Assembly: GCA_964552235.1 (NCBI GenBank)
Contig: CAZKGO010000124.1
Span: forward strand, 1 to 13,161
DNA length: 13,161 nt
Source: CAVTHK01 sp964552235
Lineage (GTDB): Bacteria > Spirochaetota > Spirochaetia > SZUA-6 > CAVTHK01
Reading direction: 5' to 3'
The notes beneath the pieces are model-generated. The model was given only the letters and a program-made list of their open reading frames with translations, made no database searches and was not told the DNA's origin. Shown one piece after another: positions 1-6,719 of the stretch. The translations under genes and the position numbers were made by a program. How positions within the stretch are numbered: position 1 is the first letter of the stretch; every line of letters begins with the position of its first letter.

Positions 1-1610
1 AGCCCGACGTTGCCGCCCGAGGCAGCCTCGGGCGAGACGTGGCCGATGCACAGGCCTGCGGTGCCGCCCGAGAAGCGGCCGTCGGTGACAAGGGCGCAGC
101 TCTTGTCGAGCTTCATGCTCCTGAGGTAGGAGGTCGGGTAGAGCATCTCCTGCATGCCCGGCCCTCCCCTGGGGCCCTCGTAGCGGATGAGCACGACGTC
201 GCCCGCCTTGACCTTGCCGCCGAGGATGCCGTCGCAGGCCTCTTCCTGCGAGTCGAACACGCGCGCGGTGCCGCTGAAGCGGAAGATCGACTTGTCGACG
301 CCGGCGGTCTTGACGATGCAGCCGGCCTTGGCCAGGTTTCCGTACAGCACGGCGAGCCCGCCGTCCTTCTGGTAGGCGTGCCTGACGTCGCGGATGCAGC
401 CCTTGGAGCGGTCGAGGTCGAGCTGCGGGTACGTCGCGTCCTGCGAGCCGAGCACCAAGTTGATCCTGCCGCCGGGGGCGGCCTTGCACCGCTCGACCGC
501 CTCGGCGCTCACGGTCTCGCGGCGCACGTCGTTGGCATCGATGGCCTCGCGCAGGGTGAGCCCGTCGACGCGCCGCACGCTCGTGTCCAGAAGCCCGGCG
601 CGGTCGAGCTCGCCCATGATGCCGAGGATGCCGCCCGCGCGGTTGACGTCCTCGACGTGGTAGGAAGAGCTGGGCGCCACCTTGCACAGGCAGGGGATGC
701 GGCGCGAGAGCCCGTCGATGTCCTTCATGGTGAACTCGACTCCGGCCTCGTGAGCGATGGCCAGCAGGTGCAGCACCGTGTTGGTCGAGCCGCCCATGGC
801 GATGTCGAGGCTCATGGCGTTGAGGAACGCCGCCTTGGTGGCGATCGAGCGGGGCAGCACCGAGGCGTCGCCCTCCTCGTAGTAGCGCCGCGCCATCTCG
901 ACAATGCGCACCGCCGCAGTCTCGAAGAGCGTCTTGCGCAGGCGGTGAGTGGCCACGATGGTGCCGTTGCCCGGCAGTGCCATGCCGATGGCCTCGTTGA
1001 GGCAGTTCATCGAGTTGGCCGTGAACATGCCGGAGCAGGAGCCGCAGGTCGGGCAGGCGGCCCGCTCGACCTCGGTGACGACGGCGTCGGAGACGCTCTT
1101 GTCGCCGGCCATGACCATGGCGTCGATCAGGTCGTACTTGCGGTCGTGAGCGACGCCGGCCTCCATCGGGCCTCCCGAGACAAAGATCGCCGGGATGTTG
1201 AGCCGCATGGCGGCCATGAGCATGCCGGGGGTGATCTTGTCGCAGTTGCTGATGCAGATCATGGCGTCGACCTTGTGGGCGTTGGCCATGTACTCGACCG
1301 AGTCGGCGATCAGGTCGCGGGAGGGCAGCGAGTACAGCATCCCGTCGTGGCCCATGGCGATGCCGTCGTCGATGGCGATGGTGTTGAACTCGGCGGCAAA
1401 GCAGCCGCGGCTCTCGATGATCGCCTTGACCTGCTGGCCGATCTCGTGCAGGTGCGTGTGGCCCGGCACCATCTGGGTAAAGGAGTTCACGACGGCGATG
1501 ATGGGCCGGCCGAACTGCCCCTCTTTCATGCCGTTGGCGCGCCACAGGGCGCGCGCTCCGGCCATCAGCCGGCCGACGGTGCTGGCGTTGCTGCGAAGCG
1601 GAATGCGCAT
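1..1610 (-). CDS. ilvD: Dihydroxy-acid dehydratase IlvD (3' end cut by window edge)
   Basis: Dehydrates 2,3-dihydroxy-isovalerate and 2,3-dihydroxy-3-methylvalerate to the 2-keto acids of valine and isoleucine synthesis; a cytosolic Fe-S enzyme. I translated 536 codons on the minus strand. Seen directly: the N-terminal GARALWRANGM block (about residues 18-28), ISNCDKITPG with Cys123 and the metal-ligand Lys125, the cluster motif CPTCGSCSGMF at 186-196, MGGSTNT, the block GGPGMQEMLYPTS, and DGRFSGGT followed by GHVSPEAASGG at the window edge. This is the long E. coli-type enzyme (family about 610-620 residues), so roughly the last 70-80 residues lie outside. The ATG at 1610 has AGGAG about ten bases upstream. 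It follows ilvC by 65 bp on the same strand with no terminator seen between them, so the two are probably co-transcribed. The frame is intact. Confidence 0.97.
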   Translation of the reverse strand, partial: MRIPLRSNASTVGRLMAGARALWRANGMKEGQFGRPIIAVVNSFTQMVPGHTHLHEIGQQVKAIIESRGCFAAEFNTIAIDDGIAMGHDGMLYSLPSRDLIADSVEYMANAHKVDAMICISNCDKITPGMLMAAMRLNIPAIFVSGGPMEAGVAHDRKYDLIDAMVMAGDKSVSDAVVTEVERAACPTCGSCSGMFTANSMNCLNEAIGMALPGNGTIVATHRLRKTLFETAAVRIVEMARRYYEEGDASVLPRSIATKAAFLNAMSLDIAMGGSTNTVLHLLAIAHEAGVEFTMKDIDGLSRRIPCLCKVAPSSSYHVEDVNRAGGILGIMGELDRAGLLDTSVRRVDGLTLREAIDANDVRRETVSAEAVERCKAAPGGRINLVLGSQDATYPQLDLDRSKGCIRDVRHAYQKDGGLAVLYGNLAKAGCIVKTAGVDKSIFRFSGTARVFDSQEEACDGILGGKVKAGDVVLIRYEGPRGGPGMQEMLYPTSYLRSMKLDKSCALVTDGRFSGGTAGLCIGHVSPEAASGGNVG

Positions 1611-1675
1611 GGCTCGACGCTCCTGGGATCGGAGGATTGAGGGGCGCGGCGGTCGGCCGTGCCCCCGGCGATGAC

Positions 1676-2734
1676 CTACTTCTTTTTCCAGTTCTCGGGG
1701 CGCAGCGAGCGGACGGCCGCACCGGCCCTCCACATCTCGCTGTCGTGGATCTGCTTGAGCTCGACGGCGAGCTTTTCCTGGTAGTCGGGCGCGCTGTTCG
1801 CCTTGAGAACGATGGCCGTCTCCTTGCCGCTCTTGACCGACTTGTAGAGCTTGCGGAACAAGCCGAGGGTCGCCTTTTTGAACCGCGGCTTCCAGTCGAG
1901 GGCGCCGCGCTGGGCCGTGGCGCTGCAGTTGGAGTACATCCAGTCCATGCCGTTTTCGCCCACGAGGCGGATCAGGCTCTGGGTCAGCTCTTCGACGGTC
2001 TCGTTAAAGGCCTCGCTCGGGCTGTGGCCGTTCTCGCGCAGCACGTCGTACTGGGCCTCCATCACGCCGGCGAGGGCGCCCATCAGAATGCCGCGCTCGC
2101 CCGTGAGGTCGCTGTAGACCTCCTGCTCGAAAGTCGTCGGGAACAGGTAGCCGCTTCCGATGGCGATGCCGACCGCCAGGGTCCGCTCCTTGGCGCGGCC
2201 GGTGGCGTCCTGGAACACGGCGTAGCTGGAGTTGATGCCGCTGCCGGCCAGGTAGTTGGCCCGCACGCTGGCGCCAGAGCCCTTGGGGGCCACCATGATC
2301 ACGTCGACATTGGCCGGCGGGATGACGGTCGTCTGGTCCTTGTAGACGATGGAGAAGCCGTGGGAAAAGTACAGCGCGTCGCCCGGGCTGAGGCACGCCT
2401 TGATCTGGGGCCACAGGATCTTCTGCGCCGCGTCCGAGACCAGGTACTGGATGAGGGTGCCCTTCTTCGCGGCCTCCTCGACGTCGAAGAGGGTCTTGCC
2501 CGGAACCCAGCCGTCCTTGAGCGCCTTGTCGTAGTCGCGCTTGAACTTCTGCGACTGGCCGACGATGACGTTGAAGCCGTTGTCGCGCATGTTCAGCGCC
2601 TGGGCCGGCCCCTGCACTCCGTAGCCGATCACCGCGATGGTCTCGTTCTTCAGGACCTCACGGGCCTTTTCCAGCGAGAACTCCTCCCGCATCACGATGT
2701 CTTCGACGACCCCGCCAAAATCTATCTTCGCCAT
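1676..2734 (-). CDS. ilvC: Ketol-acid reductoisomerase IlvC, Bacteroidetes/fungal-like branch
   Basis: Converts 2-acetolactate or 2-aceto-2-hydroxybutyrate to the 2,3-dihydroxy acids with NAD(P)H and Mg2+; the second common step of valine/isoleucine synthesis. The 352-residue product begins MAKIDFGGVVEDIV. The dinucleotide motif GYGVQG is at 38-43, the catalytic SHGF at 124-127 and VAPKGSG at 148-154. The metal ligands are Asp209 and Glu213 in DLTGERG, the Glu cluster in NETVEEL (244-250), and Ser271 in NCSATAQRG. The opening FGGVVEDIVMREEF, the phrases SDLTGERG and DWMYSNCSATAQRGALDW, and the length fit the KARI branch I know from Bacteroidetes and fungi rather than the common 330-340-residue class I or the duplicated E. 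coli enzyme. That assignment is from memory. I chose the ATG at 2734 over an upstream extension (to 2776) because the extension is Arg-rich and AGGAG precedes 2734. It is divergent from the ilvY-like gene. Confidence 0.97.
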   Translation of the reverse strand: MAKIDFGGVVEDIVMREEFSLEKAREVLKNETIAVIGYGVQGPAQALNMRDNGFNVIVGQSQKFKRDYDKALKDGWVPGKTLFDVEEAAKKGTLIQYLVSDAAQKILWPQIKACLSPGDALYFSHGFSIVYKDQTTVIPPANVDVIMVAPKGSGASVRANYLAGSGINSSYAVFQDATGRAKERTLAVGIAIGSGYLFPTTFEQEVYSDLTGERGILMGALAGVMEAQYDVLRENGHSPSEAFNETVEELTQSLIRLVGENGMDWMYSNCSATAQRGALDWKPRFKKATLGLFRKLYKSVKSGKETAIVLKANSAPDYQEKLAVELKQIHDSEMWRAGAAVRSLRPENWKKK

Positions 2735-2795
2735 CTCTGCTCTCTCCTGCGCGGCGCGCGTCCGGCGCCGGCCCATTGTTTCGTTTGTGCGGGCG

Positions 2796-2824
2796 ATTAT
2801 GCCACATCGGCTGTATTGATGGAA
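2796..2824 (-). promoter_or_regulatory. Candidate ilvC promoter with weak -35
   Basis: Read leftwards, CATAAT (2801-2796) is a good -10 hexamer. Seventeen bases upstream is TTCCAT (2824-2819), a poor -35. Transcription would start near 2788, leaving a leader of about 54 nt before the ilvC ATG. A good -10 with a poor -35 is the usual design of a LysR-activated promoter, and the palindrome at 2844-2864 would lie at about -56 to -76, the usual recognition-site position. This is inferred from motif matching only. Confidence 0.5.
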
Positions 2825-2843
2825 GTGCTATTGCCTCTATAGA
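2816..2843 (+). promoter_or_regulatory. Candidate promoter of the ilvY-like gene
   Basis: TTGATG (2816-2821) and TATAGA (2838-2843), separated by 16 bp, read rightwards toward the regulator. The predicted start near 2850 falls inside the palindrome at 2844-2864, so a bound regulator would block its own transcription. It overlaps the back-to-back ilvC promoter. Motif match only. Confidence 0.45.
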
Positions 2844-2864
2844 GTGTTGCGCGAGACGCAACAC
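2844..2864. promoter_or_regulatory. Perfect palindrome, probable IlvY/LysR operator
   Basis: GTGTTGCG, five bases (CGAGA), then CGCAACAC: a perfect 8-bp inverted repeat. It contains the LysR-type T-N11-A core and TTGC...GCAA symmetry. It sits in the shared ilvC/ilvY control region. A second, shorter palindrome, CTCTATAGAG (2835-2844), abuts it but coincides with the candidate ilvY -10 box. Assignment to IlvY rests on location and symmetry. Confidence 0.65.
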
Positions 2865-2883
2865 GGCTTACTCCGCGGCGCCG

Positions 2884-3847
2884 GTGGCGGCGCCGCAGGA
2901 TCCGGGAAGCCTCATCGACCTGAATTCCCTCAGGCTTTTCCTGCACCTTGCGGAGACCCTGCACTTCGGCAGGACCAGCCACGCCTGCGCCATCAGCGCC
3001 GCTGCCCTCAGCCGCTCGATCCGCAGGCTCGAGGACGAGATCGGACACGGCCTCTTTGTCCGCGACAACCGTTCGGTGCAGCTTTCGCCCGCCGGCCTGC
3101 GGTTCCGCGCCTTTGCCCGCGACACCGTCGACTGATGGGAGCAGCTCGCCCAGGAGCCGGCCAGTGAGGCCAACCACCTCAAGGGGGAGCTCAGGCTGTT
3201 CGGCTCCGTCGCCGCGGTCTACAGCGTGCTGAACGACCTGTTCGCCGTGCTGCGCAGCCGCCATCCCGACGCGCCCATCCGCCTCGAAGCGGGCGACCCA
3301 ACTCATGCCCTGGAAAAGGCGCAGAACGCCGAGGTGGACCTCACGGTCGCAGCCCGGCCCGAGCGGCTGCCCGCCCACCTGCTGTTCAAGACCCTCGCGG
3401 TCACGCCCCTCGTGTTCGCCGCCCCCAGGATCCCCTGCGAGGCCTGCGACCTGACGCGGCGCGCCCCGATCCCCTGGGAGCGCGTGCCGATGATCCCGGC
3501 CGAGCGGTCCCTCTCGCGCAGGCGCGTCGAAGCCTGGTTTCGCGCGCGGGGCGCGGCCGACGATCTACGCCGAGGTGGCGGGCCACGAGGCGATCCTGCC
3601 GATGATCCACCTCGGCTGCGGCGTCGCAGTGGTGCGGCGCCTGGTCATGGAGATGAGCCTGCTCAAGGACGAAGTGCGAGTGCTCGAGGTCGAGCCGCAG
3701 CTGGAGAGCTATGACGTGGGCCTGGCGGTCCATCGCCGGCGCCTCGCTGCGCCGATCGTGGGCGCGGTGTCGGAAGCGGCCGACGCGCTGGCGCAGCGCA
3801 GGCGCCCCGGCGGCGGTGGGCGATCGGCCTCCAGCGCTGTACCTTAG
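2884..3847 (+). pseudogene. ilvY: IlvY-type LysR regulator, broken by an in-frame TGA and a frameshift
   Basis: LysR-family regulator that in enterobacteria activates ilvC in response to acetolactate or acetohydroxybutyrate. The N-terminal helix-turn-helix is clear: LRLFLHLAETLHFGRTSHAC, then LSRSIRRLEDEIGHGLFVRDN. The reading frame meets TGA at 3133-3135, where E. coli IlvY (from memory) has an ordinary Gln in TLLQYQQL; here the frame reads DTVD-stop-WEQLAQ and then continues in the same frame. The effector domain follows (AVLRSRHPDAPIRLEAGDPTH, VEAWFRARG) until about 3541-3562, where one extra base shifts the frame. The homology resumes as PTIYAEVAGHEAILPMIHLG and runs to TAG at 3845-3847. 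Total length matches a normal IlvY (about 295-320 residues). The GTG at 2884 is the nearest in-frame start before the HTH, but it has no clear Shine-Dalgarno. Either a real pseudogene or two sequencing or assembly errors; both breaks are single-base changes. Confidence 0.85.
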
Positions 3848-3852
3848 GCCAC

Positions 3853-4155
3853 ATGATCGAGGTCGATCCCGACCGGACCGTTTTCGACCTGACCGAAACC
3901 CATCCCGGGCTCGTGGACGTGCTGGCGCGCCTCGGCTTTGCAGGTGTGCGCAACCCGGGCACGCGCTCGACCATGGGCCGCATCATCAGCCTTCGCAAGG
4001 GCTGCCGCCTCCAGGGCCGCACTCTCGACGAAGTGGGCGCTGCTCTGGCCGCAGCGGGCTTCAGGCTCACGGCGCTCGCGGGCCCGGCGGCAGCCGGCAG
4101 CCCTGCCGGCCCGACGGTGCCGCCGGCCGGCGTCGAGCCGGAGAATCAGAAGTAG
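3853..4155 (+). CDS. DUF1858 domain protein
   Basis: A 100-residue protein starting MIEVDPDRTVFDLTETHPGL. Residues 1-70 fit the DUF1858 fold: the short strand and VFDLTETHPGLVDVLARLGF helix, then NPGTRSTMGRIISL and a final helix, LDEVGAALAAAGF. The family's function is not established. Some members carry redox cysteines and some are linked to hemerythrin-like or DUF438 proteins; this copy has one Cys (in KGCRL) and no CxxC. Residues 75-100 are a low-complexity Ala/Gly/Pro tail. The gene begins 5 bp after the ilvY-like stop, so it may be read from the ilvY promoter, but no good Shine-Dalgarno is visible. Its last 10 bases overlap the end of the convergent cysteine-cluster gene. Confidence 0.8.
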   Translation: MIEVDPDRTVFDLTETHPGLVDVLARLGFAGVRNPGTRSTMGRIISLRKGCRLQGRTLDEVGAALAAAGFRLTALAGPAAAGSPAGPTVPPAGVEPENQK

Positions 4156-4808
4156 AAAAACAGTTCCTCCGCCGCGGCGGCGAGGTCGCTTTCGAAGCTC
4201 TCGAGCGCCACCTCCTCGAAGCGCTCGGCCGCGACGAACGGGTTGTGGGCGATCTCGACGGCGTCGACCCAGCCCATGACGCTGTAGGAGTGCCAGACCC
4301 CCTGCGTCACGATGCTGTTGTAAAGCGCCTCCAGGCGCTCGCCCATGTTGCAGAGATAGAGCCTGCAGGCGAAGGGCCGCGCGGGGTAGATCGAGCACAG
4401 GGCGCCGTCGAGAAAGCGGCAGCCGCCGAGGCCGTTGCGCTGCATCGTGATCGGCTCGGCCGCGTTCGCCTCGTAGATCAGGATCGCCTCCGCCCGGCTC
4501 ATGCCGTTATCGCGCTGCAGCTCGACGACGCCGCGCCGCCGCGCGACCGCATCCGGGGCAGCAGGCAGCAGCAGGTAATCGGTCCACCGCTCGCCGCGCC
4601 CGGCTGCGAGGGCCTGCAGGCCCGCCAAGTCGTAGCCGAAGAGGGGGATCGCGTCGTAGCAGCAGCGGGCGCAGCTCGCGCAGAAGCCGGTCATCAGCCG
4701 GGGCTGCCGGCAGAAGCCGTTGAGGCCGTCGGCGAGCTCGACGAGCGTGGTCGAGCTCGAGTAGTCGAGCAGCTCGATGCGGCCGTTGTCGACGGCAAGC
4801 GATACCAT
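4146..4808 (-). CDS. YkgJ-family cysteine-cluster protein (zinc/iron-chelating domain)
   Basis: A 220-residue cytosolic protein, MVSLAVDNGRIELLDYS. It carries the cysteine pattern of the YkgJ (CxxCxxCC) family: Cys43, 46, 49 and 50 in GFCASCARCC, then Cys130, Cys138, Cys148 and Cys153 in a block that includes CSIYPARPFACR. The IYPxRPxxC motif is the family signature. Members are thought to bind a metal or Fe-S cluster; the biochemical role is unknown. I chose the ATG at 4808 because the alternative upstream TTG (4847) adds only a 13-residue Arg/Trp stretch. There is no Shine-Dalgarno at 4808, but a -10-like box lies ten bases away, so the mRNA might be nearly leaderless. It ends on a TGA that overlaps the DUF1858 gene and ends with FFYF. 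Confidence 0.87.
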   Translation of the reverse strand: MVSLAVDNGRIELLDYSSSTTLVELADGLNGFCRQPRLMTGFCASCARCCYDAIPLFGYDLAGLQALAAGRGERWTDYLLLPAAPDAVARRRGVVELQRDNGMSRAEAILIYEANAAEPITMQRNGLGGCRFLDGALCSIYPARPFACRLYLCNMGERLEALYNSIVTQGVWHSYSVMGWVDAVEIAHNPFVAAERFEEVALESFESDLAAAAEELFFYF

Positions 4809-4817
4809 GAAGGCCCA

Positions 4818-4847
4818 AGAATATCCGCCCCAGCACCGGCGGCGCAA
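4818..4847 (-). promoter_or_regulatory. Weak candidate promoter for the YkgJ-family gene
   Basis: Read leftwards, TTGCGC (4847-4842), 18 bp, then TATTCT (4823-4818). Transcription would begin around 4811, only two or three bases before the ATG at 4808. Weak hexamer matches in GC-rich DNA; chance cannot be excluded. Confidence 0.25.
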
Positions 4848-4866
4848 GGGCCGGAACCGCGCGGGC

Positions 4867-4895
4867 TTGACTTGCGGGGTCCGGTGGGGTAAGCG
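4867..4895 (+). promoter_or_regulatory. Weak candidate promoter for the corA-like gene
   Basis: TTGACT (4867-4872), a good -35, is followed after 17 bp by TAAGCG (4890-4895), a poor -10. It lies about 24 bases ahead of the CorA ATG, which has AGGGAG as ribosome binding site. The -35 is convincing, the -10 is not. Confidence 0.3.
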
Positions 4896-4918
4896 AGAGG
4901 CGAAAGGGAGAGCCCCGG

Positions 4919-5842
4919 ATGCGCAAGAGCTTCGTGATCAGCGGCGGCCGCATCGCCGAACAGCCCGACGGCCAAGGCAACCTGCTGGTCTTCTGCAGCC
5001 CCGACGAGAACGAGCGGCGCCTGCTCATCGAGCAGATGCACATCGACGCCCACAACCTGCTGTCATCGATGGACCCCGACGAGATCGCCCGCGTCGAGCT
5101 GGAGCCCGACCACGTGGCGCTGATCTTCAAGCGGCCCAAGAACTACTCCGAGGAGGACCACTTCGTGTTCAAGGTCTCCTCCATGGGTCTGTTCTGGTCT
5201 GCCGAGCGGCTCGTGGTGGTGATCCCCGAGGACTACGAGGTATTCGAGGGCCGGCCGTTCCAGAAAGTCTCCAGCGTCCACGGCGCGGTCCTGCGGCTGC
5301 TGCAGCAGACGATCATCCATTTCCTCGGCCACCTGCGCACGATCATGATGATCTCCGACTCCCTCGAGCAGAAGGTCAACCGCGCGATGGAGAACCGCTA
5401 CCTGCTCAACCTCTTTGCCCTGGAAAAGGGGCTGGTGTACTACCAGAACTCCCTCCACTCCAACCAGGCGGCGATCGAAAAGCTCAAGGCCTTCGCGCCG
5501 AGGATCGGCTTTACCGAAGAGCACATCGAGCTGCTCGACGACCTGATCATCGAGAACCAGCAGTGCTACAAGCAGGCCGAGATCTCCTCCAACATCTTCG
5601 CCAGCCTCATGGACGCCCGCGCCTCGATCGTGAACAACAACCTGAACGTGCTCATCAAGATGCTGAACATCGTCACGATCGCCATCATGGTGCCCACCTT
5701 CGTGGTCAGCGCCTTTTCCATGAACGTGAAGATCCCCATGTCCCAGCGCCCGTTCGCCTTCTGGATCATCATGGGCCTGGCCGGGCTGTCGCTCGTCGTC
5801 TTTATGCTGATCTGGCGCTTCTACAACCGGCGCCACCTCTAG
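4919..5842 (+). CDS. CorA-like Mg2+/divalent cation transporter with SMN instead of GMN
   Basis: A 307-residue inner-membrane protein of the CorA (2-TM-GxN) superfamily, which forms pentameric Mg2+/Co2+ channels. The first 240 residues are the cytosolic alpha/beta domain and long charged helices. Family blocks include YLLNLFALEKGLVYYQNSL (161-179) and MDARASIVNNNLNVLIKMLN (231-250). TM1 is about 250-266 and TM2 about 280-300, with a short basic tail (YNRRHL). The loop after TM1 reads SAFSMNVKIPM, so the signature Gly-Met-Asn is Ser267-Met-Asn. In classical CorA the GMN glycine is important for transport, so substrate or function may differ, although SMN could be normal for this subfamily. The ATG is preceded by AGGGAG. 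The next gene starts 13 bp downstream, so the two are probably one transcript. Confidence 0.9.
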   Translation: MRKSFVISGGRIAEQPDGQGNLLVFCSPDENERRLLIEQMHIDAHNLLSSMDPDEIARVELEPDHVALIFKRPKNYSEEDHFVFKVSSMGLFWSAERLVVVIPEDYEVFEGRPFQKVSSVHGAVLRLLQQTIIHFLGHLRTIMMISDSLEQKVNRAMENRYLLNLFALEKGLVYYQNSLHSNQAAIEKLKAFAPRIGFTEEHIELLDDLIIENQQCYKQAEISSNIFASLMDARASIVNNNLNVLIKMLNIVTIAIMVPTFVVSAFSMNVKIPMSQRPFAFWIIMGLAGLSLVVFMLIWRFYNRRHL

Positions 5843-5855
5843 AGGAGGGTACGCG

Positions 5856-6716
5856 ATGCACGCCCTCTGCGGCGAGCGGCTCCAGGTGCTGGTGCTCGAC
5901 CCCGTGGCGGACCGCGAGCGCCTCGGCTCGCGCTACTGCGCGGGCGGATACATCCACCAGGTGATCGATGCGCGGCGCGGCCCGCTGCTGGCCGGCCCGC
6001 AGTGGCCCGCCGGGCGTCCCGACGTGTTCCACGGCCAGGGCGCGCCCGAGGCGTTCAACGGCTTCCCCGGAGCCGAAAGCGCGAGCCCCGGCTGCGAGGT
6101 CGGCGTGATGGGCGTGGGAATGGTGCGACGCGCGGGCGCCGAACCCTTTTCCCCGCGCTCGAGCCGTGAGGTTACGGCATGGGCGCCGTGGAGCGTGAGC
6201 GCTGAGGGCTCTCGCCTCACGATGCGCACGGAGCAGCGCTACGGCGAGTGGGCCTATCGGATCAGCAAGGCGGTTCAGGTGCAGGGCCGGACCGTGCGCT
6301 CCGAAACGGCCATGACGAACCTTGGCGGCTGCGCCCTGCCTGTCCGGTGGTTCGCCCATCCCTTCTTCCCGATCCCGGCAGGGCCCCGGCTGTTCCGCTC
6401 GAACATCGCCTTCGCGGCGCCGGACAGCCCGGGATTCGAGAAGGACGACCAGGGCTGGGTCTGCCGCAAGCGGGGCCACGACTGGTTGGCGGGCTGCTTC
6501 TGCCCCCTCGCCTTTGACGCGGCCGCGGCCCCGCTCCTGGAGCTGGAGCAGCTGCACCCGCTGCTGGGCTCCGTAAGTGTGCGCGCTGACTTTGCCCCGA
6601 CCTCCTTCCCGATCTGGGGCAACGACCGCACGTTCTCCTTCGAGCCCTACTGGGAGCACGAGATCGCTGCGGGCCATTCGGCCGCGTGGGCGATCGAGTA
6701 CAGCTTCGGCGGGTAG
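5856..6716 (+). CDS. Galactose mutarotase-fold (aldose 1-epimerase-like) protein
   Basis: A 286-residue protein that I place in the galactose-mutarotase-like fold from its phrases, not from a search. It has ERLGSRYCAGGYIHQV (21-36), GPLLAGP and GQGAPEAFNGF (60-70). TAMTNLGG at 151-158 leads to RWFAHPFFPI, with His168 in the position of a mutarotase catalytic His. FSFEPYWEHEI near the C-terminus has Glu263 as a candidate catalytic Glu. It would act on the anomeric carbon of a sugar, but the substrate is unknown and many members of this fold have no assigned role. It has no signal peptide and is presumably cytosolic. AGGAGGG (5843-5849) begins one base after the corA stop, six bases before the ATG: a strong, unambiguous ribosome site that suggests operon linkage with corA. 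It ends three bases before the convergent TRAP permease stop, with no terminator in the gap. Confidence 0.72.
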   Translation: MHALCGERLQVLVLDPVADRERLGSRYCAGGYIHQVIDARRGPLLAGPQWPAGRPDVFHGQGAPEAFNGFPGAESASPGCEVGVMGVGMVRRAGAEPFSPRSSREVTAWAPWSVSAEGSRLTMRTEQRYGEWAYRISKAVQVQGRTVRSETAMTNLGGCALPVRWFAHPFFPIPAGPRLFRSNIAFAAPDSPGFEKDDQGWVCRKRGHDWLAGCFCPLAFDAAAAPLLELEQLHPLLGSVSVRADFAPTSFPIWGNDRTFSFEPYWEHEIAAGHSAAWAIEYSFGG

Positions 6717-6719
6717 GCC

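Noticed and set aside
39..1640. A 533-codon open frame on the plus strand
   Set aside because: It is antisense to ilvD. Its composition is His/Ala/Gly/Asp/Val-rich without any domain, the usual mirror of a GC-rich gene, while the minus strand is a clear dehydratase.
1611..1675. A terminator or extra gene between ilvC and ilvD
   Set aside because: The 65 bases hold only the ilvD ribosome site and GC-rich spacer with no T-run.
3226..3714. A separate effector-only LysR protein starting at GTG 3226
   Set aside because: The frame upstream of it is the missing part of the same regulator and no ribosome site precedes the GTG; better explained as part of the broken ilvY.
3711..4892. A 393-codon open frame on the plus strand
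   Set aside because: It overlaps the ilvY end, the DUF1858 gene and the YkgJ-family gene; no recognisable domain, Arg/Ala/Gly-rich.
6717..6719. A bidirectional terminator between the mutarotase-like gene and the TRAP permease
   Set aside because: The convergent stops are three bases apart and no hairpin with a T-run is visible around them.
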